Part shown: piece by piece, positions 35,578 through 43,705 of the stretch
How positions within the stretch are numbered: the stretch's first letter is position 1
How the letters are laid out: every line of letters starts with the position of its first letter
Source of the DNA: Okeania sp. SIO2C9
Lineage (GTDB): Bacteria; Cyanobacteriota; Cyanobacteriia; Cyanobacteriales; Microcoleaceae
Assembly (NCBI RefSeq): GCF_010672455.1
Contig: NZ_JAAHGO010000029.1
Location: forward strand, 1 to 64,000
Length of the DNA stretch: 64,000 nt
Direction: 5' to 3'
The notes under the pieces: model-generated
Database searches by the model: none
What the model saw: only the letters and a program-made list of their open reading frames with translations
What the model was told of the DNA's origin: nothing
Position numbers and translations under genes: made by a program

Positions 35578-35711
35578 ACAAAAGATAGTAATGGTAGTAA
35601 CGTTAGTAATGTTGCTTTGCGTAACATTAATTCTATTCATGAATAATATAGAATCCGGTTATATAGTACATGTATATGTATGTGACCAGGAATGAGCAGG
35701 CATCAAAGCAA

Positions 35712-35808
35712 TAGACTTCTTGCAGAAGTCAGGGAATAGGGAACAGGGAATGAAATTGTTGATTCCATATCTTGAATTGATTTCATTTTTTATTTTTGGA
35801 GAAGTCTA
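35712..35808. mobile_element. MITE-like element, family AGACTTCTCCA
   Basis: TAGACTTCT...AGAAGTC at the left and TTGGAGAAGTCTA at the right; interior has GGGAACAGGGAA and TTGATTTCATTTTTTATTTT, matching the AATCAAAAATAAAATCAA of the member at 32481. Confidence 0.65.
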
Positions 35809-36002
35809 AAAGCAATTAGGCATTGGTAAATGATTGTATGATTTTTAATAGTCAGTAGTCAGTAGTTAAAACAGCTTTTTTCCTGACTGTCAATCTTGGT
35901 CTGATACAAATTTCATACCTGATTTTACCAATGCTGCGATTATTTTTAAATTCAAAAATTAATCGTTTTTTTTCCTTGCATTGACAAAATATTAACAACC
36001 TT

Positions 36003-36050
36003 GGGAGAATTGATTCATACTAGAGAACGCACAAATCTAGACAACTCTCC
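36003..36050. repeat. Hairpin element GGGAGAATTG...CAACTCTCC, copy 2, before the patatin
   Basis: Same sequence and stems as 29826-29874 (GGGAGAATTGATTCATACTA; TCTAGACAA). It ends 26 bases before the patatin start, so it would fold in the 5' untranslated region close to the ribosome-binding site. Confidence 0.75.
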
Positions 36051-36075
36051 TATTAGCTATATGGAGAAAAAAATT

Positions 36076-37212
36076 ATGAGTTTTAAGATTCTTTGTCTAG
36101 ATGGTGGAGGTATCCGGGGAGTTTTATCAGCTAAACTTCTGCAAGAGGTTGAAACCACTGTCAAAGAAAAAAAAGGACAAGAATTACACGAATATTTCGA
36201 CTTAATTTCTGGTACATCCACTGGCTCTATTCTGGCTGCGGGCGTTGTCTGTCAGATGAAAGCTAAAGACATGATTGACATCTACCTAGAAGAGGGAAAA
36301 AATATCTTTTTAGAGTCAGTACGTCAGCAGCGAAACTCTTTTCGACCTTCTACTATAATGCGAAAAATGATCGGGAGTTATGCCTTATATCCCCACGAAC
36401 AGGGAGAGCAGGGTTTGGCTAAAATCTTGCAGAAAAAATTGATTCACCAGGAGTTGGGTTCTCCAAAGATTAGCGAGATAACGCGACCCCATATTCTGAT
36501 TCCTGCTTATGACGTTTATTCCCGAAATACAACGTGGTTTACTAATAACCCCCCGAATTCAGGAGTATGGTATGACAATATCGAACTATGGAAAATCTGC
36601 ACTGCCTCAGCTTCTGCTCCTACCTTTTTTCCCCCTTATGAACTACCCTATAACGAAGAGGAAAGTCTGCCTCATATTGATGGAGGAGTATCGGCCAATA
36701 ATCCTGTTTTAGTGGCGATCGCTCATGCCTTATGGATTCAAAAAAACAATGGATTAAAATTGAGCGATATTGCGGTACTTTCTATCGGTACTGGCAATAC
36801 AACTTGTCCCTACAGTTATGAAGAAATCAAAGAGTGGGGATTACTGGGTTGGGTGCAGCACATACCGGACATTTTTCTGAATCCTTCTGCGAAAAATTCT
36901 GAAGATATCTGTAACCAAATTCTGGACAGTGTAGGGGGCGATATCCTCCGTTTGGATTTCGATCTTAATGACCGTTTAGCAAGGGAAAAACAGCCTGGTA
37001 GAGTCAGAAAGCTACTAGAAAAGCCTCATAACAGATATATTAGGGATAAAAGAAACCACTATCAAGAAATAAATGAAGATATCGACGATCCGGATAATTG
37101 TCAAGACCTGATCGATGCTGCTGAATGTTATCTTGACTGTGGGGATGTTTATTATGAGAAGCCAAGGGTTCCAGTGCGAGAGGCAATTCAAAAGTTTATC
37201 GGATCTCATTAA
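36076..37212 (+). CDS. Patatin-like phospholipase
   Basis: A 378-residue patatin domain protein (lipid acyl hydrolase, phospholipase A2-like). Seen: oxyanion loop CLDGGGIRGVLSAKLL, nucleophile S48 in SGTSTGS, and catalytic Asp in HIDGGVSANNP. All catalytic elements are intact. ATG 36076 is preceded by GGAG at nine bases; an upstream in-frame TTG (36001) lies in the repeat element and would add 25 unrelated residues. No signal peptide. Patatins of this type serve as interbacterial effectors and as CBASS effectors, but no cyclic-nucleotide synthase of the CD-NTase family is adjacent (the cyclase at 28.2 kb is of another class). Role here unknown. Confidence 0.9.
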   Translation: MSFKILCLDGGGIRGVLSAKLLQEVETTVKEKKGQELHEYFDLISGTSTGSILAAGVVCQMKAKDMIDIYLEEGKNIFLESVRQQRNSFRPSTIMRKMIGSYALYPHEQGEQGLAKILQKKLIHQELGSPKISEITRPHILIPAYDVYSRNTTWFTNNPPNSGVWYDNIELWKICTASASAPTFFPPYELPYNEEESLPHIDGGVSANNPVLVAIAHALWIQKNNGLKLSDIAVLSIGTGNTTCPYSYEEIKEWGLLGWVQHIPDIFLNPSAKNSEDICNQILDSVGGDILRLDFDLNDRLAREKQPGRVRKLLEKPHNRYIRDKRNHYQEINEDIDDPDNCQDLIDAAECYLDCGDVYYEKPRVPVREAIQKFIGSH

Positions 37213-37437
37213 GCATTTAGATAGTTTTTTCTAAGGAATAAGAATTAAATAAAGTCCAAATTTTTTTTCAGAACTCAGACGTTATGGAAATTAGGCAATT
37301 TAACTTCTGTAGATAATAAAATTCTCGGTAGTGGTGCATTGTAATTTTTTCGGTAACGGTATAGCAAGCATTTCAGCCACCATTCACCATTACTATACAG
37401 GACTACCAAATTTTTTCTTTAAAATTTAACTCAAAAA

Positions 37438-37474
37438 ATTCAGAAATTGACAAGTATAAACGTCTTATTAATAG
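37438..37474 (+). promoter_or_regulatory. Island promoter motif upstream of the alpha/beta hydrolase
   Basis: AATTCAGAAATTGACAAG then CGTCTTATTAATAGAA; 37441 to 37461 (20 nt). The sequence from AAAATTTAACTC through ATAGAAAC also matches 35180-35232 outside the core. Confidence 0.82.
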
Positions 37475-37659
37475 AAACGAGAAAGGAACTCAATCAATCT
37501 CTGTTTTGAAATACTGAAAGTTAAGGACGGAAAAGTTTTTCCAGAAATACCCCTCTTTAAAATAAGTAATTTCTGCACATAGCGATCGTACTACCAAATA
37601 CGACTCGCTGTTGCTTTTTGGGCATCAAATCACAATCACAAATTGACACGGAGAATAAC

Positions 37660-38805
37660 ATGGCTGATAACCTTCTTATTGTTTTTGGTGGAACAACACA
37701 ATCAGAACCCCAAACTGTATTTACATTTCAAGACTTGTCAACTGCTTCAGTTGACGTCTTACAAATTAATCTACTCACGATAAATCCTAATGTTAGTTTT
37801 ATTTCAATTAATAATAAAGACAAGGAATATCTGTCTAAACTAGATGGAAACTGGTTAGAAGGCACCCCGACTGGCACTTTGCGAAATTTACAAGTCAAAT
37901 TACTATTGCAAGAAAACGATGTTTTAAAAGCACTTAAAACAAAAATTGAAAAAGTAAACTGGAGCCACGCCAACTACACTAAGGATTCAGATGCAAGAGG
38001 AATGCAGAAAGAAACTTTTTATAGTTTTTCACAAGTTTCACAACAACTCATTGTAGATTTTTTGGAATGGACAAAAAAACAAGGCAATGATTATAAAAAT
38101 GTATTTATTTTGGCACATAGTCGAGGTTGTGCCTTGGCAATCCAGTCCCTATCAAAATCAAATGTAACAGAATTATCTGATAATTTATTAACACAAAAAC
38201 TCAAACGTATCGTCTTGCTAGATCCAGTCTCAAAAAATGCTGATAATAATCTGAGTTGGTTTTCTAGCAAGGAAAGTGTAGATGAAAAAATTATTACTGC
38301 AAATGCGAAAATCGTCGAACTCCTAAGCAAAAAAAACAAGGAGATACACATTATTGTCAAGTCGGTGAAAAAAACGATTAACTATAAGTGTTATGCAGAT
38401 CGTTTAGTTGGTACGAAACAAGGTTACTTGATTAACAATCCCGATTCTCCCGATCCTAAGATGGAAAATGTCTATGTGCATATTGCTGCTATGGCGCACG
38501 AGGGAATGCTGGGAAAAGATTTTCGCAATAACTTCAAAAACTACCGAAAAATAATATCCAATGACAATTGGAACGAAATTTTTTGGAATGATAAAATAGT
38601 AGATTTAACAAAAATGAAAAACTCAGATGCTTTAACCCAATACAGAGATAGCAAGAAGAGTGTAAGCAAAATAGTTAAAGAAGTATCCTCAAGCACCAAT
38701 GATTATTTCAAGAATTTTAATGCATTTTCTAACAATGAAGCATTGTTGGATCGCCAAAGAGCTTTTGTACATTGTGTAGGCAAAAAAGTTGATATGCTTT
38801 CCTAA
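37660..38805 (+). CDS. Alpha/beta-hydrolase-like protein (lipase/esterase type)
   Basis: A 381-residue protein. The N-terminus MADNLLIVFGG is a first beta strand with an oxyanion-type GG; the nucleophile elbow is ILAHSRGCALA (S154, HSRG, as in many esterases); candidate acid is Asp in RIVLLDPVSKN and candidate His in VHIAAMAHEG. No signal peptide. GGAG seven bases before ATG 37660 decides the start over an upstream TTG (37618). An island promoter copy lies 190 bases upstream. Family and substrate are not recognised; a lipase or thioesterase effector fits the neighbourhood (patatin, cyclase, peptidases). Confidence 0.72.
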   Translation: MADNLLIVFGGTTQSEPQTVFTFQDLSTASVDVLQINLLTINPNVSFISINNKDKEYLSKLDGNWLEGTPTGTLRNLQVKLLLQENDVLKALKTKIEKVNWSHANYTKDSDARGMQKETFYSFSQVSQQLIVDFLEWTKKQGNDYKNVFILAHSRGCALAIQSLSKSNVTELSDNLLTQKLKRIVLLDPVSKNADNNLSWFSSKESVDEKIITANAKIVELLSKKNKEIHIIVKSVKKTINYKCYADRLVGTKQGYLINNPDSPDPKMENVYVHIAAMAHEGMLGKDFRNNFKNYRKIISNDNWNEIFWNDKIVDLTKMKNSDALTQYRDSKKSVSKIVKEVSSSTNDYFKNFNAFSNNEALLDRQRAFVHCVGKKVDMLS

Positions 38806-38819
38806 AGCTTGAGATAATT

Positions 38820-39060
38820 CTTGACATACTCCCGCCGTTGCCCTTACGGGACAACGCGGGATTCTTCAGTCTGGGAAACCCTGACCGCTGTTTAGACAGA
38901 GGTGATGTCCTCCCCCTGTGTTGTGCCTTATAATAACAAAATGTACCTAGCTTGTCAAGGGCATATGAACGTTTAGCTTATGAAGGTATCCGAATCTTGG
39001 CCCTGGCTTTCCCATACGACGCTCCCCTGCGGGAGAGCGCGGGACTTCCCGCCAGGGAAG
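38820..39060. mobile_element. IS200/IS605-like palindromic-end remnant (no transposase)
   Basis: One hairpin at 38831-38860 (CCCGCCGTTGCCC...ACAACGCGGG), preceded by CTTGACATACT and followed by ATTCTTCAGTCTGG, and one at about 39003-39058 (CCCTGGC...CGCTCCCCTGCGGGAGAGCG...GCCAGGG). Paired subterminal hairpins with no ORF between them are the layout of palindrome-associated elements moved by a TnpA from elsewhere. A TnpB fragment of the same superfamily lies at 53.3 kb. Confidence 0.55.
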
Positions 39061-39092
39061 TTAAAAGCTGATCGCCCCAACATATCCAGAAC

Positions 39093-39119
39093 AAAAGGGG
39101 GCGATCGCTCCTTTTTTTT
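39093..39119 (+). terminator. Rho-independent terminator with HIP1 stem, copy 1
   Basis: AAAGGGGGCGATCGCTCC folds into a stem centred on the HIP1 octamer and is followed by eight T. On the plus strand it could end transcripts from the hydrolase gene. Confidence 0.75.
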
Positions 39120-39124
39120 GTATT

Positions 39125-39162
39125 TTTTTATTCAGAAGCTTCCCAGAAGTAATTTCTGAATT
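39125..39162 (-). promoter_or_regulatory. Orphan island promoter motif between twin terminators
   Basis: Minus strand AATTCAGAAATTACTTCTGG followed by CTTCTGAAT at the same 20-nt period (39158 to 39138); the CGTC block is degraded. No minus-strand gene lies downstream, so it is probably a duplicated fragment. Confidence 0.45.
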
Positions 39163-39189
39163 TTTGGACTGCTGTTTTTACTCCAGCAA

Positions 39190-39219
39190 CAAAAGGGGGC
39201 GATCGCTCCTTTTTTTTGT
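39190..39219 (+). terminator. Rho-independent terminator with HIP1 stem, copy 2
   Basis: Repeats 39091-39121 almost exactly (AACAAAAGGGGGCGATCGCT, then CC and eight T), 98 bp further on. The two copies bracket the orphan promoter motif. Confidence 0.75.
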
Positions 39220-39423
39220 ATTCCTTCATTCAGTCCCATCCATCAACCTAGAAAAAACTACCGCTAACAGATACATCACCACATTTTGGACTTCCATGGG
39301 TTCGTTTTCGTCCCAAAAATTAAATTATCAATGAAATATTAAGTTTTTTAAAATAACTACTATTAGCAGCTAATTAGAGCTTATTCTAATTTTTAGTTCT
39401 ATATGACAGTCGAATAGTGTATA

Positions 39424-39882
39424 ATGATGGATAGCAATAGAAAAACAAGGTCTGAAAAAATATCTGTCACTATATCCGCAGGAACCTATAGGCAGCTAGA
39501 GGAAAGAGCTTTACAAGAAGAACGAACTTTGGTTAGCCTGGCCTTGTTTTACATAGAGAGTGGATTAGCTAGGAGCAGAGAATATGATATTCTGCATGAA
39601 TTAAGTTTTGACTATAAAAAGGCTTTAGCAGAACAACAAGCAAGAATAAAAGCTCTTGAAGCCAAAATTGATAACTCTGATCCTCCTTTGGACAATTTTG
39701 TCAGAAAGGCAATCATTAAATCAATTTCAGGTCAAGCCTTAAATAATGTAGATATCAGCCTTATATGCGAGTACCTTGATTACGATCAGGAATTACTACC
39801 CGATCGAATCTATGCAGATAACGTCCTAGAGAAGAATACAGATGATGAAGAAAAACAAAGGCAATCAGAGTCTATTCCTTGA
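39424..39882 (+). CDS. Ribbon-helix-helix protein with C-terminal coiled coil
   Basis: A 152-residue protein. Residues about 10-50 (SEKISVTISAGTYRQLEERA, TLVSLALFYIESGL) look like an RHH DNA-binding domain. A coiled coil follows (YKKALAEQQARIKALEAKID), then an acidic C-terminus. Likely a transcriptional regulator or antitoxin-like protein. The next gene starts inside its last 41 bases (ATGATG at 39842), so the two are translationally coupled. Targets unknown. Confidence 0.65.
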   Translation: MMDSNRKTRSEKISVTISAGTYRQLEERALQEERTLVSLALFYIESGLARSREYDILHELSFDYKKALAEQQARIKALEAKIDNSDPPLDNFVRKAIIKSISGQALNNVDISLICEYLDYDQELLPDRIYADNVLEKNTDDEEKQRQSESIP

Positions 39883-40426
39883 TGGATGGACTGAAGCCGT
39901 ATTTGAACAGGGCATCGTCTTCATTGCTCCTATTTACTATAGAAAAGAAGACGTGATTGTCATCTACAATCAATATCAAGGTTGGTTTAATTTAGTGGCT
40001 ACTAAGTGGGGTGAGGTTCGCCTCATCTGGAATGGAGCAAGACGAGGTATCAGAATTATAGGGAAAAAAATAATGCTCAAAGAACTAGGTAAAAGTCTGA
40101 TTGATATTTACGGCGAGGTTAACCCGCAATTTATCACTGATATGAATACTAACGAGGTGATTTGGATGAATCAAGCCGCCATTATTGCTAATAGTAACCA
40201 ACCAATGAATAAGATTGTTGGTCAACAAGCTAAGGATTTATGGCAACCTGGTGAATTGAATAAAATGCTTGATTTCTTGGATAATGATCTTTATCTTCCT
40301 CAATTTGAGGTTAAAGGTTATAGACTTCTTCCCGATGGAGAAAAGGAAAAATATACTACGTTGAACGAGTACAGAATTATCAATGCTTTTGGCAAAAGAT
40401 GTCGATGGTCTAAAGTTAATGTTTAG
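39842..40426 (+). CDS. PAS-like domain protein coupled to the RHH gene
   Basis: A 194-residue protein whose second half (NPQFITDMNTNEVIWMNQAA, NKIVGQQAKDLWQP, then GYRLLPDGEKEKYTTLNEYR) has PAS-domain character. The first half (EAVFEQGIVFIAPIYYRKED, YNQYQGWFNLVATKWGE) is not recognised. No output domain. Overlaps the RHH gene by 41 bases in another frame, a strong sign of joint function; a ligand-sensing partner of that regulator is inference. Confidence 0.6.
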   Translation: MMKKNKGNQSLFLDGWTEAVFEQGIVFIAPIYYRKEDVIVIYNQYQGWFNLVATKWGEVRLIWNGARRGIRIIGKKIMLKELGKSLIDIYGEVNPQFITDMNTNEVIWMNQAAIIANSNQPMNKIVGQQAKDLWQPGELNKMLDFLDNDLYLPQFEVKGYRLLPDGEKEKYTTLNEYRIINAFGKRCRWSKVNV

Positions 40427-40443
40427 ACATTTTAGTCTTATTA

Positions 40444-40596
40444 ATGTTGCTTGAGGATCTGGAACCTCAGAAGGTACTCAGTTACTTAGGGGAATACAGT
40501 CAAAATAAGTGGACATCGCATATCTGTGAAAATTTGAAAACTAACCAGCAGATTTACAGAGTGTGGAATGCTCAATCGTATGATACAGAATGGTAA
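40444..40596 (+). CDS. Possible 50-residue protein after the PAS-like gene
   Basis: ATG 40444 opens MLLEDLEPQKVLSYLGEYSQ and ends NAQSYDTEW at TAA 40594. It begins 17 bases after the preceding stop and has similar composition to it. It could be a small gene or a frameshifted or displaced end of the PAS-like protein. No strong ribosome-binding site. Confidence 0.3.
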   Translation: MLLEDLEPQKVLSYLGEYSQNKWTSHICENLKTNQQIYRVWNAQSYDTEW

Positions 40597-40735
40597 GTCG
40601 GAAAGCTGGAAAGTCGAATTATAGTTGATTTATCCAGTAATACCAGAAATAAAAAAAGAAGACTACAAAAAGGTGCATCTACATCAGAGATATTTAAAAA
40701 AAGCTTCTCCAATTCATTTTATAAAGCGATATCTA

Positions 40736-40850
40736 CAGGACTTACGCAGAGACTCTACATATAGCAATAGCGCCATTCGGATCTTTGCGGAACGCAAATA
40801 GCATTTGCCCCTACAGATGTTGGTTTGAAAGTCAATTTGCGTAAGTCCTG
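40736..40850. mobile_element. MITE-like element, family CAGGACTTACGC, copy 2
   Basis: CAGGACTTACGCAGA at the left and TTGCGTAAGTCCTG at the right; the interior (TTGCGGAACGCAAATAGCAT) differs from that of copy 1. The stretch 40597-41472 otherwise has this element, the 41239 element and AT-rich DNA, and no gene. Confidence 0.8.
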
Positions 40851-41238
40851 ACCTATAAATTTTTCGCTTTTTTTATTCAATATTCATTCCCTAGAATTTG
40901 TAACAAGCATTGATTGGTGCTTGGTATAAAGAGTTTTACTAATATTGAGCAAATTAGCGCTCAAAGTAGACAATAGTAATCTGCTCAATTAACCTGACTA
41001 TAAAGTCGTTAAAAGCGTTTATTGGGATATTACTCACAAGATCGTAGAATAGAAATAAAGTTATTCAGCGCTCTGTAGTAACAGAACAAAAAAGTAAGCT
41101 AAAATTACGATTAGTACTGAGAATAAATTAAATAAATTAGGTTTTCTCAGATATTTCACAGTTCGTAAACTTCTGCTGGCAATATCTAGGAATCAATCAG
41201 TGTTTTGGAAATGATTAAATAATCCAACTCAGATTTAA

Positions 41239-41386
41239 TATCATGTCCGGATAATTAGTGATAAAAAACTTTCTCCTTCTTCTCCTGTTCTTCTTCTTCC
41301 TTCCCTCTTTCCTCTTTCCTCTTTCCTCTTTCCTCCTGACTCCTCCGTCGTTATTTATTTATCACTGTTCAACCGGACATGATATA
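41239..41386. mobile_element. MITE-like element, family TATCATGTCCGG
   Basis: TATCATGTCCGGATAATTAGTGATAAA at the left and TTTATCACTGTTCAACCGGACATGATA at the right are inverted repeats of about 25 bp; the interior is CTTTCCTC-type simple repeat. Other members: 46059-46166, 58379-58515, single ends near 172 and 14618. Confidence 0.8.
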
Positions 41387-41472
41387 ACACACAATTCCTA
41401 CGAATGCTGTCTGCTACCTTGAAATTATCGTTCGCCTCCAAAATTTATAGATTTCCTTAAGGTTTGACTATT

Positions 41473-42084
41473 ATGGTATCAAGTTTTCTCAAAGTAGTTT
41501 CAGTTCCTACTTTAGCTCTCAACTGTGCTGAAAAAACAGAGCAAGAGTTTTGGCAGCAATGGCTGAAGCATCAAGATTATCTTTATTTTTGCTGTGTCAA
41601 GTGGATGGGTGGAAACTTGACTGATGCTGAAGACGCACTTAGTCGGGCAATGATTAAAGCTTGGGAAAAGGTGCAAAAGAATCCAACAAAAATTGATAAT
41701 TTTAAGGCATGGCTGACAAAACTCACTTATAACCTCTGTGTAGATATTCATCGAGAACACATTCGGGGTGCGAATAGAGTTGATAATATCGAAGATTACA
41801 CATTTGCTGAGGAGCAAGAATTGGTTTTAGTTCAACAAAGGCCAGATTCTGCTATAGAAGAACAAGAGAAAAGGATTGTGATTCGTCATGCTATTGATAA
41901 TTTGCCGATCAGACTGCGTGAGACCTTTATCCTGCATTTTTGTCAGCAACTGTCTCATCAAGAGATTGCCGAACAACAAAATATTTCTTACGATAATGTC
42001 TGTAAGCGCATTTCTCAGGCACGGAAGATTTTACAAAAGGAGTTGAGGGAATATTTTATCGGGGCTTGGTGGCCAAGAAGATGA
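41473..42084 (+). CDS. ECF-type RNA polymerase sigma-70 family factor
   Basis: A 203-residue group 4 (ECF) sigma factor. Region 2 (FCCVKWMGGNLTDAEDALSR, AMIKAWEKVQKN, FKAWLTKLTYNLCVD) and region 4 (LPIRLRETFILHFCQQLSHQ, EIAEQQNISYDNVCKRISQA) are complete and no region 3 is present. An N-terminal 30 residues precede region 2. ATG 41473 is chosen over TTG 41464. No anti-sigma gene is adjacent; the following gene is a 57-codon ORF with an island promoter. It is the only sigma factor seen in the window and lies within the region where the nine CAGAAA-20-CGTC sites cluster; a CGTC -10 is typical of ECF sigma promoters. That it drives these promoters is inference. Confidence 0.87.
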   Translation: MVSSFLKVVSVPTLALNCAEKTEQEFWQQWLKHQDYLYFCCVKWMGGNLTDAEDALSRAMIKAWEKVQKNPTKIDNFKAWLTKLTYNLCVDIHREHIRGANRVDNIEDYTFAEEQELVLVQQRPDSAIEEQEKRIVIRHAIDNLPIRLRETFILHFCQQLSHQEIAEQQNISYDNVCKRISQARKILQKELREYFIGAWWPRR

Positions 42085-42217
42085 AAAAAAATATTTCCAC
42101 TTGCTGTAATAGAGCGGTTGATAGGAAATGTCCTGGGTGAGACAATGATCTCAAAAGTTGCTTTTTTTCAGAATACAACATCTAGGAAAAGTTTCTTTGA
42201 ATTTTCGGAAAAAAATA

Positions 42218-42254
42218 ATTCAGAAATTTGCTTCCCCAAGCGTCTAATTAATGA
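42218..42254 (+). promoter_or_regulatory. Island promoter motif upstream of the small ORF and C39 peptidase
   Basis: AATTCAGAAATTTGCTTCC then CGTCTAATTAATGAAAG; 42221 to 42241 (20 nt). The small ORF starts 64 bases further on. Confidence 0.8.
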
Positions 42255-42308
42255 AAGCAATTACAAGTCTTGTAATTGAAGTAACGAAATTCAAAGAGGA
42301 TAAACAAA

Positions 42309-42482
42309 ATGGCACATATCACACAAAAAGGAATACTAAACAAAAATAGTAATCCTGTTACAGATGCTGATGTCATTATGACTGCTGCCATAATAGGGCA
42401 TTCGTATAAAAGACTTATTAACAATAAACCCTGTATGTACGATTTAGAAGTTGAAATCAACGAACAAGGAAGCAATATCTAA
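42309..42482 (+). CDS. Small 57-residue protein of unknown function
   Basis: MAHITQKGILNKNSNPVTDA continues with DVIMTAAIIGHSYKRLINNK and ends VEINEQGSNI. RBS GAGG lies ten bases before ATG. It is below usual gene-length limits but has its own island promoter and is followed 27 bp later by the C39-like peptidase, so it is probably co-expressed with it. Candidate roles are immunity protein, peptide substrate or inhibitor of that peptidase; nothing in its sequence decides. Confidence 0.6.
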   Translation: MAHITQKGILNKNSNPVTDADVIMTAAIIGHSYKRLINNKPCMYDLEVEINEQGSNI

Positions 42483-42509
42483 AAGCGGAGGGTTGCTTCA
42501 TACCTCACA

Positions 42510-43181
42510 ATGACAACTGTTCAACTGGATTTGATACCAAATTTAACTATTTCGTACACAACCCTAATTTCTCAAATGACACAGACAAAAGAACGATTCA
42601 AAAAACTCGAAGTTCCCTATTTCTCTCAGTTGGATAACGATACGGCCTATCACGGACCTGGTTACAGACAATGTAATCTAACTTCTTGTTCGATGTTTTT
42701 AGCCTTCCTCAGACCCGATCTTGTTGAAAAAGCCAAATCAGAGGGTTATCGTGAATTTGAAAGTATGTACGGGAAGACACTAGATAAGTATGGCGATACT
42801 ACGGATCATCAAGCAAATACTCGTGCTTTAAGAGATTTTGAAGTAGATACCTATTTTTCCTATACACTTTCAATTGAAGATTTAATCCTGTGCTTGCAAG
42901 CAGGATATCCAGTAGTTATGGGTATGGCATATAAAGGTAGCGGACATATGGTGGTAGCTACGGGATTCGATCTAGACAAACAGAAAATTTTCATACACGA
43001 TCCTTATGGTATTAGAGATGGAGCGGGCAATACTTACCAGGTAGGGGTAAAAGCAGCTTACGATCCTTGCAGTTTCGATCTTTTAAAACAAATTTGGGTC
43101 GATCAGGGAAAAGAAGCAGGATGGGGTCGAGTCACTGTTTCTGTTAAAGGAAAACCAACAGGATTACCTCAAAATTTGTAG
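42510..43181 (+). CDS. C39-like cysteine peptidase domain protein
   Basis: A 223-residue papain-like fold protein of the peptidase C39-like family 2 type. Seen: VPYFSQLDNDTAYHGPGYRQ, the nucleophile Cys in RQCNLTSCSM, catalytic His in YKGSGHMVVATGFD, and Asp in FIHDPYGIRDG. Members cleave peptides or peptidoglycan cross-links. No signal peptide and no ABC domain, so it is not a classic bacteriocin exporter. ATG 42510 has no close ribosome-binding site; the internal Met at MTQTKERFKKLEVPYF is a possible alternative start. It is in the same transcription unit as the small ORF upstream and precedes a GH19 hydrolase gene, which suggests a cell-wall attack set (inference). Confidence 0.82.
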   Translation: MTTVQLDLIPNLTISYTTLISQMTQTKERFKKLEVPYFSQLDNDTAYHGPGYRQCNLTSCSMFLAFLRPDLVEKAKSEGYREFESMYGKTLDKYGDTTDHQANTRALRDFEVDTYFSYTLSIEDLILCLQAGYPVVMGMAYKGSGHMVVATGFDLDKQKIFIHDPYGIRDGAGNTYQVGVKAAYDPCSFDLLKQIWVDQGKEAGWGRVTVSVKGKPTGLPQNL

Positions 43182-43705
43182 ATTCTACTATGCTGTCTTT
43201 GCCTGTTCTCTCCTACAGGCAATGGTGGAAAAACATTAAGATTTATGCTTAATTATACCAAATTCGATGATGAAAAGGTACTTTTTCCAAATTCTCTCTA
43301 ACCTTTTTGCCATCTGTAATCTGCCCTTTGCCTTACTTCACTAATAAAGTTCCTATCTAAACCGGATTTGGTATTAAATATCACTAGGTCATTGCGACTG
43401 GAACGGAGTGGAGAGAAGCAATCTCTAATGCCCTAAGATTGCTTTCTAATGGAATTGCTTTGTCAACTTTCCACTCCCTTGCTCCTTTACCGAAAAATCA
43501 AGGTATAAAGCCTCTTTAAGGGGATGAAAAAGCGGTCGTTAGCGCAGCTTCCCGTAGGGTGGGATGGCGAGGTTTCCTCGCCATATCCAATCGACCAAGA
43601 GAATATTCAATTCAGTATTTCAAGCCTCCGAATTTAGTCGGAGGTACTGATAACTGATAACTGATAACTGAAATGACCTTTACAAAAATATCAAGACTAT
43701 AAAAA
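43182..43705. other. Intergenic region with three dispersed repeats
   Basis: Holds an inverted-repeat element (43255-43375; ATACCAAATTCG...CCGGATTTGGTAT), a GTCATTGCGA...GAAGCAATCTCT stretch (43390-43425), the GCGGTCGTTAGCGCAGC...CATATCCAATCGACC element (43529-43598) and a GGAGGTACTGATAACTGATA run (43637-43672). No gene and no copy of the island promoter before the GH19 gene. Confidence 0.7.

Noticed and set aside
35311-35640. 109-codon minus-strand ORF opposite the secreted repeat protein
   Set aside because: The plus-strand gene has a promoter motif, ribosome-binding site and signal peptide; the minus frame mirrors its duplication.
36076-37212. Patatin as a CBASS effector with the cyclase as its second-messenger synthase
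   Set aside because: The cyclase is of the edema-factor class, not CD-NTase, lies 7 kb away in the opposite orientation, and no HORMA, Cap2 or Cap3 gene is present.
42510-43181. C39 domain as the bacteriocin leader peptidase/exporter for the RiPP peptides
   Set aside because: There is no ABC transporter or membrane domain, and the precursors have no double-glycine leader.
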